Source of the DNA: Gemmatimonadota bacterium
Lineage (GTDB): Bacteria > Gemmatimonadota > Gemmatimonadetes > Longimicrobiales > Gaopeijiaceae
Assembly: GCA_028873595.1 (NCBI GenBank)
Contig: JAPPOV010000008.1
Location: 1 to 56,502 of the forward strand
DNA: 56,502 nucleotides
Direction: 5' to 3'
Shown here one piece after another: positions 43,784 to 53,291 of the stretch. The notes beneath the pieces were generated by a model. It ran no database searches and had not been told where the DNA came from. It saw nothing but the letters and a program-made list of their open reading frames with translations. A program made the translations under genes and the position numbers. The stretch's first letter is position 1; every line of letters begins with the position of its first letter.

Positions 43784-45361
43784 ATGATGGGAGAATCGCC
43801 TGGCGATAACGAGGGGGGGGTGCCTGAACGTTCCGTCGTCTTTCGCGGCGCAGCCGACGAGGAGCCCTCCCGTCGCTTCCCATGGCTGGATCTCGCCAGA
43901 GCCACCGGTGGCGAAACGATATGTGGTAACGAGCTCATTCTGCAGTTCGACGGCCCCGTCACCTTCGGCATGTGGCTCGAATCGATCGCCAACGCCGAAA
44001 AGTTCGTGTATTTCGAGAACTACCTCGTTCGAGACGACTCGATCGGTCGGGAAGTGCGTTCGGCGCTCATCCGAAAAGCTCGTGAGGGTGTGCCGGTCTA
44101 CGTCATCCACGACTGGCTCGGCTGCTGGGCAACGCCCCGAAGGTTCTGGAAGCCGCTTCGAGAGGCCGGCGCCAAGGTCGTGGCGTTCAACCCACCGGCC
44201 GTGGCGTTAGGGAATCCGTTCGGTGCGCTTCAGCGGGATCATCGAAAGCTCATCGTCGTCGATGGCGAGGTTGCACATCTCGGCGGTCTGTGCGTGGGCA
44301 ACGAGTGGGCTGGTACGAAGACCGAGGCTCCATGGCGAGATACGGGGGTGGAGGTCCGGGGACCGGCGGCCCTGTCGGCCGCCCGAGCGTTCGAAGCCAT
44401 GTGGAATCGTGTCGCCGAACCGATCTTCCATGCCGCTACCCTGCCAGAGCGCGTCGAGGCGGGCGGTACTCCGGTCTGGCTGATCGAAGGCGAACCGGGC
44501 CGAGCGCGTGTCTATCGTACGCTGCATCTCGCTGCGAGCCGGGCTCGGCGGTCGATCTGGATCACGGATGCATACTTCGTGGCGCCGACGTCGTTGTCCG
44601 AGGCGCTCTCCGCCGCAGCTCAGCAGGGCGTCGACGTGCGGATCCTCGTCCCGGCTCACAACAACTGGCCGATCGTGGGTTCGATGTCCCGCGGAGGCTA
44701 CCGCGGCCTACTCGAGGCGGGCGTCCGCCTCTTCGAGTGGCAGGGCCCCATGATCCACGCCAAGACATCCGTGGTGGATGGCGTCTGGTGCCGCGTGGGG
44801 TCGAGCAACCTGAATTCCGCAAGCCTGCTTGCGAACTGGGAACTCGACGTGGGTGTTCTCGATGCGGACCTGGGTGCGCAGCTGCAAGGACTCTTTCTCG
44901 CGGATCTGGCCAGCTCGGTCGAGATCGTGCTGCCGGGTGGGCCCATGATCGGGGGTCGACCCGTATCGACGGCCCTGGGAATGTCTGCGGAGTCACTCGA
45001 TCCGAATGAACCATTGGCTACTCGGCTGGAGCGGCGGATTCGGGAGATGGGCGTGGCACCCGGTCGGTTTTCACTGGCGTCGGTTGTGCGGGCAGGTGAG
45101 GTTCTGGGGGACGCGCTCGCAGGGAATCGGACGTTGGGCCGAGAAGATCGAACGGTGCTCGGCGCGCTGTCGGTCACGGTCCTTGCGATGGGCGGACTGG
45201 CCATGCTGATTCCGACGGCCGTCGGTTTTCTGGTTGCCGCGATCGCCTTGTGGTTTGGAATCACGACCGGGATCCGGGCGTGGGTGCAGGCGATGCGTGC
45301 TCGCTCGGACGAGCGGCAGGCGGAGGAGAGACGAATCGAATCTGAAGAGAGGGAAGTGTGA
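43784..45361 (+). CDS. cls: Cardiolipin synthase (PLD superfamily)
   Basis: A 525-residue phospholipase D-fold enzyme that condenses two phosphatidylglycerol molecules to cardiolipin. Both HKD motifs are intact: HRKLIVVDG near residue 153 and IHAKTSVVDG near residue 325. Typical surrounding sequence: NYLVRDDSIGREVRSALIRKAREGVPVYVIHDWLG and VGSSNLNSASLLANWELD. Two membrane helices lie at the C-terminus (VLGALSVTVLAMGGLAML and a second after PTAVGFLV), whereas most bacterial Cls have their helices at the N-terminus. ATG 43784 or 43787 may be the start. Its TGA overlaps the ccdA GTG. Confidence 0.87.
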   Translation: MMGESPGDNEGGVPERSVVFRGAADEEPSRRFPWLDLARATGGETICGNELILQFDGPVTFGMWLESIANAEKFVYFENYLVRDDSIGREVRSALIRKAREGVPVYVIHDWLGCWATPRRFWKPLREAGAKVVAFNPPAVALGNPFGALQRDHRKLIVVDGEVAHLGGLCVGNEWAGTKTEAPWRDTGVEVRGPAALSAARAFEAMWNRVAEPIFHAATLPERVEAGGTPVWLIEGEPGRARVYRTLHLAASRARRSIWITDAYFVAPTSLSEALSAAAQQGVDVRILVPAHNNWPIVGSMSRGGYRGLLEAGVRLFEWQGPMIHAKTSVVDGVWCRVGSSNLNSASLLANWELDVGVLDADLGAQLQGLFLADLASSVEIVLPGGPMIGGRPVSTALGMSAESLDPNEPLATRLERRIREMGVAPGRFSLASVVRAGEVLGDALAGNRTLGREDRTVLGALSVTVLAMGGLAMLIPTAVGFLVAAIALWFGITTGIRAWVQAMRARSDERQAEERRIESEEREV

Positions 45362-46089
45362 ACGAAGTTGAAGTCGGGGTCTTCATCGCCTTCACCGCGG
45401 GTGTCTTCTCCTTCCTTTCGCCATGCGTGCTTCCGCTGGTCCCCAGCTATCTGACGTTCGTTACCGGAATGAGTCTGGAAGACCTGCAGGAGGGCGTCGA
45501 CCGCAAGACGACGTTCACGCACTCGCTTCTCTTCGTGATCGGCTTCAGTTCGATCTTCATCCTGCTCGGTGCCTCGGCCTCGTTCCTCGGGCAGTTCTTG
45601 CGTGCGTACGAAATCTGGATTGCCCGCATCGGAGGCGTGATCATCGTGCTCTTGGGGATGCACCTCGCCGGTGTCTTCAAGATCACTCCGCTTCTGCGCG
45701 AAAAGCGTCTACACCTGAACGACAAACCTGCGGGCTATCTCGGCACCCTCGGCGTCGGCGTGGCGTTCGGCGCGGGTTGGACGCCGTGCATCGGGCCGGC
45801 GCTGGGCGCGATCCTGACGTACGGGATGACGCAGGATACGATGTGGGCCGGAGTCGGCCTGCTCACCGTGTACTCGCTAGGCCTTGCCGTGCCGTTCCTG
45901 TTGGCGTCACTCGCACTCGATTGGTTCTTGCAGACGTTCCAGAGGTTTCGGACCTGGATCCCGATTGTCGAGAAAGCGTCCGGTGTGCTGCTGATCATTC
46001 TCGGAATTCTGCTCTTGACCGGTCAGTTCACGATGTTGGCCGCGTGGCTGAACCGGTATACACCGACCTGGATTCTAGAGCGGATCTGA
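45358..46089 (+). CDS. ccdA: CcdA-type cytochrome c biogenesis / thiol transport protein
   Basis: A 243-residue inner-membrane protein with six helices that moves reducing power from cytosolic thioredoxin to periplasmic thiol carriers. The two conserved cysteines are in FLSPCVLPLVPSYL and GWTPCIGPALGAILTY. GTG 45358 overlaps the preceding TGA as GTGA. Fits the family in length and topology. Ends eight bases before the convergent ABC exporter gene. Likely partners are periplasmic thioredoxin-like proteins for c-type cytochrome maturation; none is adjacent. Confidence 0.9.
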   Translation: MNEVEVGVFIAFTAGVFSFLSPCVLPLVPSYLTFVTGMSLEDLQEGVDRKTTFTHSLLFVIGFSSIFILLGASASFLGQFLRAYEIWIARIGGVIIVLLGMHLAGVFKITPLLREKRLHLNDKPAGYLGTLGVGVAFGAGWTPCIGPALGAILTYGMTQDTMWAGVGLLTVYSLGLAVPFLLASLALDWFLQTFQRFRTWIPIVEKASGVLLIILGILLLTGQFTMLAAWLNRYTPTWILERI

Positions 46090-46096
46090 TCAAGGG

Positions 46097-47836
46097 TCAG
46101 TCCCCGGCAGCCACACTCTCCTCGAGAAGCTGACGCCGCACCAGGCGAGCATACGTACCGTCGGCGTCCACGAGGTCGGCGTGCCTGCCGGCCTCGACGA
46201 TCCGTCCCTCATCGAGCACAAGAATCGTATCGGCGTGCATGACGGCGCTGGCTCGGTGGCTGATGATGAACGCCGCCCGCTGCCCTGTCTCCACGCGCAA
46301 GTCTTCCAGGATCGCGGTCTCCGTGTGCGTGTCGACAGCACTCAGGGCGTCGTCGAGGATCAGGATCAGTGGGTCACGCGTGAGCGCGCGGGCGAGGGTC
46401 GCGCGTTGCTTCTGACCGCCCGAGAGGTTGATGCCACGCTCACCAAGCATGGTTTCGTACCCATTGGGAAAGCCGAGGATCTGATCGTGAAGCTGGGCTA
46501 CCTCTGTCGATGCGCGGATCGTCTGTTCGGGGCTTCCGAATCCGATGTTGTGCTCGATCGTGTCCGAGAACAGGAACGGGTCCTGGGGCACCATCCCGAT
46601 TCGTGATCGCAGCTCTGCCGGGTCCACGTCGGTCAGAGGTGTCCCGTCGATCAGGATCTCACCCGACGTGGGGTCGTACAGGCGCGCCAGCAATGCGATG
46701 ACCGTTGACTTCCCCGCGCCGGTCGGGCCCATGATGGCCACGGTTTGCCCGGCCTCGACCTTGAAGGACAGGTCCACCAGCACCGTTCGTTCCGTCTTCG
46801 GGTAGGCGAAGGAGACGTGGCGGAATTCGATCGAACCTTTGGCGTGGTCGAGTGATGCCGGGTGAACAGGTGTCGCCACCGCTGGCTCGGCTTCCAGGAT
46901 CCGATTGAGGCGGCCCATCGAAGCTGCTCCCCGCTGGTAGAGGTTGACCACCCACCCGAGGGCGATCATCGGCCAGATGAGGAGCGTCAGATAGAACGTG
47001 AAGGCGACGAAGTCGCCGATCGAGATGGTGTTGTCCATGACCTCGATCGCTCCCAGACCTGTCACCAGGACCAGCGCGAGCCCGGAGATCAGCATCAGGA
47101 CCGGCTGAAAAACCCCTGCCGTCATCACCAATCGCATGTTCCGGCGCCGATAGTCCTCATTGTACCCGTCGAACTTCCTGGTCTGCTCGTCCTCCTGTGT
47201 GTAGGCGCGCACGAGGCGCACGCCCGTGAGGTTCTCCTGCACGAAGGTCGAAAGTGCTGAGAATTGCTCCTGGATCTCCTCGAACCGACGGTGACTGATC
47301 CGGCCGAAGACGAGTACGATCGGGGGCAGGATGATCATCGGCACCAGGGCGTACATGGTCAGCCGTGGGCTGATGTAGAGCATGAACCCGAGTGCGAAGA
47401 CGAAGCTTGCCGTCGTGTTCACGGTGTACATGATCGCTGGCCCCGCTGCCATCCGGACTGCGAGGGTGTCGTTGGTCGCCCGGCTCATGAGGTCGCCGGT
47501 CCTCGTCGTGCCGTAGAACGTCGCGTCCAGGCGCAGCAGGTGCTGAAAGAAATCGTCGCGCAGGTCCGTCTCGATGCGGCGGGAGATGCCATTCAGGTAC
47601 TGCCGCATCCCGAAGCGGAAGACGCCACCGATGGCAGCGACGGCCACGACCATGAAGGCGTAGAAGGCGATGGTTCCGCGGGTGACACCGGGCTGCTCCA
47701 TGGCATCGATCCCCAGCTTCATGAACCACGGTCCGGCGATCTGGAACGCGTTGGCGAGCACCACACAGAACACACCGAGGATGACCCCCACCCGGTACGG
47801 ACGGAAGTAAGGGAGGATCGACTTCAGCTCATGCAT
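46097..47836 (-). CDS. ABC exporter, fused permease/ATPase (MsbA/MDR type)
   Basis: A 579-residue half-transporter that works as a dimer. Residues 1-330: six membrane helices with RIETDLRDDFFQHLLRLD and TGDLMSRATNDTLAVR, typical of type IV ABC exporters. Nucleotide-binding domain about 335-579: Walker A GPTGAGKST (370-378), Q-loop around MVPQDPFLFSD, signature INLSGGQKQR, Walker B LILILDDALSAVD, and the switch SHRASAV. Similar proteins export lipids, lipid-linked glycans or drugs. It starts within the last codons of the upstream glycosyltransferase gene on the minus strand (8-bp overlap), so it is translated with it and could move that enzyme's product. Confidence 0.9.
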   Translation of the reverse strand: MHELKSILPYFRPYRVGVILGVFCVVLANAFQIAGPWFMKLGIDAMEQPGVTRGTIAFYAFMVVAVAAIGGVFRFGMRQYLNGISRRIETDLRDDFFQHLLRLDATFYGTTRTGDLMSRATNDTLAVRMAAGPAIMYTVNTTASFVFALGFMLYISPRLTMYALVPMIILPPIVLVFGRISHRRFEEIQEQFSALSTFVQENLTGVRLVRAYTQEDEQTRKFDGYNEDYRRRNMRLVMTAGVFQPVLMLISGLALVLVTGLGAIEVMDNTISIGDFVAFTFYLTLLIWPMIALGWVVNLYQRGAASMGRLNRILEAEPAVATPVHPASLDHAKGSIEFRHVSFAYPKTERTVLVDLSFKVEAGQTVAIMGPTGAGKSTVIALLARLYDPTSGEILIDGTPLTDVDPAELRSRIGMVPQDPFLFSDTIEHNIGFGSPEQTIRASTEVAQLHDQILGFPNGYETMLGERGINLSGGQKQRATLARALTRDPLILILDDALSAVDTHTETAILEDLRVETGQRAAFIISHRASAVMHADTILVLDEGRIVEAGRHADLVDADGTYARLVRRQLLEESVAAGD

Positions 47837-48822
47837 TCGGGCCCGTACCCGGGGCCGGGCGATGTGGTCCTGTCTGTTCTCGAGGCGAACTCATTCGCCG
47901 GTGCTCCATGATTTCCCCTCGCAGACGATGGAACCTCAGCTCGGCCTCGAAGCGTGCGGACCGTTGCCGACCCGGGAGAGGGAGCGTCCGCCACAGCGCG
48001 CCCGCCGCGGCCCGCCAGAGGTGCCGTGGTGCCCCAAAGACGTACCGGAGGGACGGGGGGTTGTGACGCGAGCAGAGCACGACCAGCCCTCGCTCCATCC
48101 GGAAGCTTCGCAGGCAGAGAGCCCGTCGGTCGAGTTGCTCTGGTCGAACGATGTGGTGCACGACGGAGTCCGCGACGTAGACCGCCGGTCGTTCCGGGTC
48201 GACCAACCCGACCAGGAGCATCGTCTCCGTTCCCATGGCGTATCCGTCGGACCCGTCCGGACCGACGGATTCCTCGAATCGCAGGCCCCGCATGACCTCG
48301 GCGCGTACGGCGAAACTCGGCCCGAAGGGGGTGGCAGTGGTAGGCCCACTCTCGTCGGCGGGACCGTAGCGAGCAAAGTTGACCGCTTTCTCTTCGAGGT
48401 CGAACAGCCAGTCCGGTGCCCCGGGCGGGGGGGCGACGACGATGCGCCCACCGAATACGGAATGGTCGGGCCATGCCCGTGCCGCCGCCATGCGCTGCAG
48501 CCAATCGGCTCGTGGGATGATGTCGTCGTCCGTGAATACGAGGAGATCGCCAGTCGCGACCTGCAAGGCGGCGTTGAGGGCCCGGCTCTTCTACGCGCAC
48601 TCGACGCAGCGGAAGATCTGCTCGCCACCGATCGAGTATGTCCGGCGTGTGGTCGGAACTCCCGTTGTCAGCGATGACGATCTCCCAATCGTCATCGACG
48701 CGCTGCCTCGAGATGTGACCCAGCGTGACGTCCAAAATGTTCGCGCGGTTACGTGTTGCGAGGACGACGCTGATCACCGGGCGGTTACAGGAGGGGGATC
48801 CGGGGCAGGCCGTCTGCCTCAC
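47829..48822 (-). pseudogene. Family-2 glycosyltransferase split by a frameshift
   Basis: Two halves of one GT2 glycosyltransferase lie in different frames. From GTG 48822 (touching the preceding TAG) one frame reads ISVVLATRNRANIL, DDDWEIVIADNGSSDHTPDIL and ends with RRVRVEEPG. The other frame starts with KSRALNAALQVATGDLLVF (the DDD motif follows in TDDDIIPRADWLQRM), and runs to TGA 47829-47831. The GAAGAGCCGGGCCCTC at 48591-48576 encodes EEPG in one frame and KSRA in the other, which suggests loss of 11 bases between two copies of AGAGCCGGGC. In the intact gene the enzyme would have about 330 residues and act in the cytosol on a sugar nucleotide. An assembly or sequencing error could also cause it. 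Confidence 0.8.
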
Positions 48823-50588
48823 TAGTACCCACGGGCAACACCCCCGCGTCTTGGATCGGACCATGCCGTGAGCATCCCGTTTGCGACCAGAATGGCCTGA
48901 ACATCCCCGGACACGTCACCACGTTCGACGACACGGTGTCCGAGCGCTTCCAGCGCTTCAACCACGTCCAGTGGCAGGCCTGCGGCCTCATAGTAGATCT
49001 GGTCGGGAAGGTGCTGGTGGTGCACCCGAGGCGCGTTAACGGCCTGTACCACGTTCATCCCGTAGTCGACGACGTTGGAGATCGTCTGGAAGACGGTCGT
49101 GATGATCGTCGAGCCTCCGGGGGTTCCTGTGACCATACGCAGGTTGCCGTTCGGGTCGAGGACGATCGAGGGGGACATCGCCGACAGCATCCGTTTGCCT
49201 GGCCCGACCGCGTTGTTCTCGCCCTGCACCAGACCGAACTGATTCGGGGTGCCGGGCTTGGCCGCGAAGTCGTCCATCTCGTTGTTCAGGACGAAGCCAG
49301 CCCCGGCCACAGTGACCTTGCTTCCGTACCACGAGTTGATCGTCGTCGTGACGGACACGGCGTTGCCCTCGGCGTCCACGATCGAGAAGTGTGTCGTTTC
49401 CTCTCCTTCGCCAGGATCACCCTCCATACCCGGGCCGACGTCGGTAGACGGGGTCGCCGCGGTCTCGGAGATCGTCGCAGCGCGTTCCTGAGCGTACGTC
49501 CGCGACGTCATCCGATCGAGCGGCATGTCCACGAAGTCTGGATCGGCCAGGTAGTGGTTCCGATCGGCATACGCCCGTTTCGCGGCCTCAGCGAACAAAT
49601 GGATCTGCTCTGGACTTTGCCACCCCATCGAGGACAGATCGTATCCTTCCAGAATGTTGGCGATTTCGGCCATCGTCGCTCCACCGGAAGAGGACGGGGG
49701 CATCGAGATGACCGTATGATCACGGTAGGTGAAGCTGATCGGGTCACGCCACGCCGCTTCGTACACGGCAAGATCTTCGTGTGTCATGATGCCGCCACCC
49801 CGCTGCATTTCGGCCACGATGAGATCTGCAGTCTCCCCCCGGTAGAAGCCGTCCGTGCCCAGGTCGCGGATGCGCCCGAGCGTCGCCGCCAGGTCGGGCT
49901 GCCGAAGCGTATCCCCCACGAGGGGAGGTGCTCCGTCACGGGGCAGGAACTGACTCTCCGAGGCGGGATAGGCCGCGAGTGCCTCGACCATCGAAATGCC
50001 GAGCGAACCCAGGAAACGTTGTTTGACCTCGAACCCTTCGGCGAGCTCGACGGCGGGTTGCACGAGGTCGGCCCAGGCCAGAGTGCCGAAGCGTTCGTGT
50101 GCGGCCCACATGCCGGAGACCGTTCCGGGAACGCCAGCTGCGAGATGCCCGACGACCGACTTGTCGGTAAGGTTGCCGTCGGCATCGAGGTACATGTCAC
50201 GCGTCGCCGCGAGCGGAGCCTTTTCCCGATAGTCTACAGCCGCCGTCTCTCCCGATGCGGTCCGTACGATCATGAACCCGCCGCCTCCGATATTGCCGGC
50301 TTCGGGGTTCACTACGGCGAGAGCGAACTGCACGGCGATGCCTGCGTCGATCGCGTTTCCGCCAGCCATCAGGACATCGAGACCGACCTGCGTCGCGTAC
50401 TCGTCGGTTGAGACCACCATGCCGTTCTGCGCCGTGACGGGGGGCTCCGAGCCGGAGTAACGCCACTCGGCCGGGAACGCGAGTGCGACCTCGTCGGATG
50501 CCGGTGCTGCGCACGCGGCGAGTCCGAGCACAGTGAGCGCGAAGAGATGGGTCATGCGGGCGCAGGCTGCTTCGGGACGGTTACGCAT
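48822..50588 (-). CDS. ggt: Gamma-glutamyltransferase (lipoprotein)
   Basis: A 588-residue autoprocessing Ntn-hydrolase that cleaves gamma-glutamyl bonds, e.g. of glutathione. ATG 50588 (or ATG 50555) gives a lipoprotein signal ending LGLAAC. The large subunit has STDEYATQVGLDVLMAGGNAIDAG, PEAGNIGGGGFMIVRT and DYREKAPLAATRDMYLD. The nucleophile is the first threonine of TTHFSIVDAEGNAVS (about residue 395 of the longer frame), followed by SWYGSKVTVAGAGFVLNNEMDDF and GKRMLSAMSPSIVLD, then GTPGGSTIITTVFQ. All active-site pieces are present. Periplasmic. Its TAG touches the glycosyltransferase GTG. Divergent from murQ. Confidence 0.92.
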   Translation of the reverse strand: MRNRPEAACARMTHLFALTVLGLAACAAPASDEVALAFPAEWRYSGSEPPVTAQNGMVVSTDEYATQVGLDVLMAGGNAIDAGIAVQFALAVVNPEAGNIGGGGFMIVRTASGETAAVDYREKAPLAATRDMYLDADGNLTDKSVVGHLAAGVPGTVSGMWAAHERFGTLAWADLVQPAVELAEGFEVKQRFLGSLGISMVEALAAYPASESQFLPRDGAPPLVGDTLRQPDLAATLGRIRDLGTDGFYRGETADLIVAEMQRGGGIMTHEDLAVYEAAWRDPISFTYRDHTVISMPPSSSGGATMAEIANILEGYDLSSMGWQSPEQIHLFAEAAKRAYADRNHYLADPDFVDMPLDRMTSRTYAQERAATISETAATPSTDVGPGMEGDPGEGEETTHFSIVDAEGNAVSVTTTINSWYGSKVTVAGAGFVLNNEMDDFAAKPGTPNQFGLVQGENNAVGPGKRMLSAMSPSIVLDPNGNLRMVTGTPGGSTIITTVFQTISNVVDYGMNVVQAVNAPRVHHQHLPDQIYYEAAGLPLDVVEALEALGHRVVERGDVSGDVQAILVANGMLTAWSDPRRGGVARGY

Positions 50589-50691
50589 CGGGGAAGGGTT
50601 CGAGGAAGTTCGCGTTGCCGCGCGCACGCGAGGCCGCATAGCTTCGGACGTCGATGAAGATCAGGGTGGCCTGACGACCGAACAAGCACGC

Positions 50692-51594
50692 ATGCGCGAC
50701 CCCCGACTCACGGAACAACGCAACCCCGCCTCCCAGCGTATCGACGAACTCGACGCGCTAGGGGTCGTCGACCTGATCAACGCCGAGGATCGCATGATCG
50801 CGGCGGCGGTCGGAGAGGAGCGCGAAGCGATCGCTCGCGCCCTGGAATTCGCGGAACGTGCGTTCCGAGCCGGTGGCCGACTGATCTACGTGGGGGCCGG
50901 AACTTCCGGCCGTCTCGGTGTGCTGGATGCCTCCGAGATGCCACCAACCTATGGGACCGATCCCTCGATGGTACGAGGGGTCATCGCGGGCGGGGTCGAG
51001 GCCCTGGTCCGAGCGCAGGAAGGTGCGGAGGATCATCCTGAGGACGGGGCTCGGGCGATCGATGCGCTCGAGGTCGACGAGCGTGACTTCGTCCTCGGCA
51101 TCGCGACATCCGGAACCACGCCGTATGTGCACGGGGCTGTGAACCGAGCGCAGGCTCGGGGGGCGGCCGTCGGTTTCCTGATGTGTACGTATCCCCCTGC
51201 TGAGCTGGTCGAACGCCTCGACGTCGTCATTGCACCGCTTGTGGGTCCGGAGGTGATCACCGGATCGACCCGGATGAAAGCGGGCACGGCGACCAAGTTG
51301 GTGCTCAACACAATCACGACCGGGGCGATGGTTCGCATGGGGAAGGTGTACGGCAACCTGATGGTGGACCTTCAGGTGACCTGTCAGAAGCTCCAGGATC
51401 GCGGTGAGCGGATCCTCGCGAGCATACTCGAAATCGATCGGGACGAGGCAACAGAGTTGCTCGCCGGATCGGATGGCCACGTGAAGACGGCTCTCGTGAT
51501 GGGTCGTCTCGGGGTGGATGCGGACGAAGCGCGACGCCGGCTCGATGAAGCCGGAGGCCTGATCGCTCGTGTGGTGGGCGATCTCGAATCGTGA
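50692..51594 (+). CDS. murQ: N-acetylmuramic acid 6-phosphate etherase
   Basis: A 300-residue SIS-fold etherase that splits MurNAc 6-phosphate into GlcNAc 6-phosphate and lactate in peptidoglycan recycling. ATG 50692 precedes the conserved LTEQRNPASQRIDELD. Catalytic regions: VGAGTSGRLGVLDASEMPPTYG, AGGVEALVRAQEGAEDH (with the active glutamate and histidine expected here), GIATSGTTPYVHGA, and GPEVITGSTRMKAGTATKLVLN. Fits in length. The open frame runs upstream to 50533 across the GGT start region, but that part is not coding. Its stop overlaps the GTG of the next gene. No PTS or AnmK gene is adjacent. Confidence 0.93.
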   Translation: MRDPRLTEQRNPASQRIDELDALGVVDLINAEDRMIAAAVGEEREAIARALEFAERAFRAGGRLIYVGAGTSGRLGVLDASEMPPTYGTDPSMVRGVIAGGVEALVRAQEGAEDHPEDGARAIDALEVDERDFVLGIATSGTTPYVHGAVNRAQARGAAVGFLMCTYPPAELVERLDVVIAPLVGPEVITGSTRMKAGTATKLVLNTITTGAMVRMGKVYGNLMVDLQVTCQKLQDRGERILASILEIDRDEATELLAGSDGHVKTALVMGRLGVDADEARRRLDEAGGLIARVVGDLES

Positions 51595-53291
51595 CGCCTG
51601 AACGCCTGCGTTGGGGGCTCGGAGGTCTGACGCTTCTCATCAGTGCCGCGGTGGTCTCTACCGCTTTTACGACGATCCCGCATACGGGTGGGGACAACGC
51701 CGGGTACATCTCGCTGGCCCATGGGCTTCTGGTGGACGGCTCGTATCTCGACGTGTTCGATCCGGAACGGATGAAGCATACGAAGTACCCACCAGTCTTC
51801 CCCGGACTGCTCGCAATGATGATTGCGCTGGGGGCTCGGGCCTGGGGCACGCTGAAGCTGGCTGCTGCGGTCCCGACAGTTCTGGCGGTTGTCGCGACGT
51901 ACGTGTGGGCAGAGCGACGCGTCGGTGTGTGGGCGGCGTTCGGCGTTGCCGTGCTTCTGACCCTTTCCTCGGGCATCGTCTACTACAGCCACTGGGTGCT
52001 CTCGGACCCACTCTTTCTCGCGCTCACCATCCTGGCGTTGGCCGCTCTGTCTGTGTGGGATGCCGCGCAACAGGAGGAGGTCGACCGTGGACCGGACGAG
52101 CTGAGCGGGCGCCGACAAACGGTGTGGCTCGTGGTCGGCGTGAGTGCGGCCGGCCTCGCGTACTTCACACGGTCCGCCGGTCTGCCGCTGGTGCTGGCCC
52201 TCCTCGGCTGGCTTGCCTTCAGTCGACGGTGGAGGGCGCTGGCCGGGAGTGCTGCGGCCCTCGGTGTCCCGATGCTCGCCTGGTGGCTGCGTGGCCGCGG
52301 AGCGGGTGTCGCACAGTACGGCACCGAGTTCTGGATGGTGAACCCGTACGATCCAGCCGAAGGGACGATCGGTGTGTTCGGGCTGATGCCACGCATACTC
52401 GACAATGTCTCGTCCTACGTGTTCGTGCATGGTCCGGCAGGGATCGTGGGTCAGGACGGGCCTGCGCTTTCCACGATCGGGATGGCGCTGACCATCGCTG
52501 CACTGGCGGGCTGGGTCCTCTCGATCAGAGAGAGAGTCGGCGTCGCAGAGATCTTCTTTCCTCTCTACGCCGGCTTGATCTTCGTGTGGCCGGAGGTGTG
52601 GGGTGGCGACCGATTCGCGTTGCCGTTGTACCCTCTGGTCTTCGTCTACGGTGCGGTCCTCGCCCGTACATTCGGTCGCCACCTTCCCCAGGCGCTGGCC
52701 GCGACGGTCGGCACCGTCGCACTTCTTCTTCTTCTCCTTCCGGCCGTCGGTGACTGGCTCGAAGCGAGTCGGCAAAACGGGCTGTGCAACGCCGTCGCGG
52801 AAGAGCAGGGGCCGTGGGCATGCTACGGGGATCGGATCAGATATTTCGTGCTCGCCGCCTCGTGGACGTCCGATGGCCTTCCCGACGGTGCTGTGGTTCT
52901 GACCCGGAAGCCAAGGCACTTCTATCTGTTGAGCGGAGTCCCCAGTCGAACGTTCCCCTTCGACGGCGATCCGGATGCGCAGCTGGCGCTCGCCGATAAG
53001 GTCGGAGCTCGCTACGTGCTCCTCGATCAGTGGGATCGCCAGGCCGGGCGATATGTTGGAGAGGCGGTCACCCGACGACCGGGTGCGTTCTGTTACGTGG
53101 GTGGCTTCGGTCCGCCGGCCGATGGGGGCGCCCAGCTGCTCGGTATTCTTTCGCCGGAGCTGCGATCAGCCTCGGGGGCGGAGGCGGACATTCAGGCGTG
53201 TCCCGAGGGTTTCGTCACACCGGAGATGACCCGAGCGCTGGACTATTCGTCGTCGCCGACGATCCCTTTGCTCGAGTCACTCGATCCGTAG
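51591..53291 (+). CDS. ArnT/GT39-like polytopic glycosyltransferase
   Basis: A 566-residue membrane protein with about ten helices followed by a soluble part. GTG 51591 overlaps the murQ stop as GTGA. The first periplasmic loop holds the typical GGDNAGYISLAHGLLVDGSY with an aspartate, followed by KHTKYPPVFPGLLA, which is the usual signature of PMT/ArnT-type lipid-linked sugar transferases. A later segment has PEVWGGDRFALPLYPLVFVYGA. The soluble end carries two cysteines (NAVAEEQGPWACYGD, EADIQACPEGF). Acceptor and sugar unknown. Its 3' end overlaps the convergent minus gene by 49 bp. Confidence 0.82.
   Translation: MTPERLRWGLGGLTLLISAAVVSTAFTTIPHTGGDNAGYISLAHGLLVDGSYLDVFDPERMKHTKYPPVFPGLLAMMIALGARAWGTLKLAAAVPTVLAVVATYVWAERRVGVWAAFGVAVLLTLSSGIVYYSHWVLSDPLFLALTILALAALSVWDAAQQEEVDRGPDELSGRRQTVWLVVGVSAAGLAYFTRSAGLPLVLALLGWLAFSRRWRALAGSAAALGVPMLAWWLRGRGAGVAQYGTEFWMVNPYDPAEGTIGVFGLMPRILDNVSSYVFVHGPAGIVGQDGPALSTIGMALTIAALAGWVLSIRERVGVAEIFFPLYAGLIFVWPEVWGGDRFALPLYPLVFVYGAVLARTFGRHLPQALAATVGTVALLLLLLPAVGDWLEASRQNGLCNAVAEEQGPWACYGDRIRYFVLAASWTSDGLPDGAVVLTRKPRHFYLLSGVPSRTFPFDGDPDAQLALADKVGARYVLLDQWDRQAGRYVGEAVTRRPGAFCYVGGFGPPADGGAQLLGILSPELRSASGAEADIQACPEGFVTPEMTRALDYSSSPTIPLLESLDP

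Noticed and set aside
48936..50411. Plus-strand open frame of 491 codons opposite gamma-glutamyltransferase
   Set aside because: Shadow of the GGT gene, whose motifs are complete on the minus strand.
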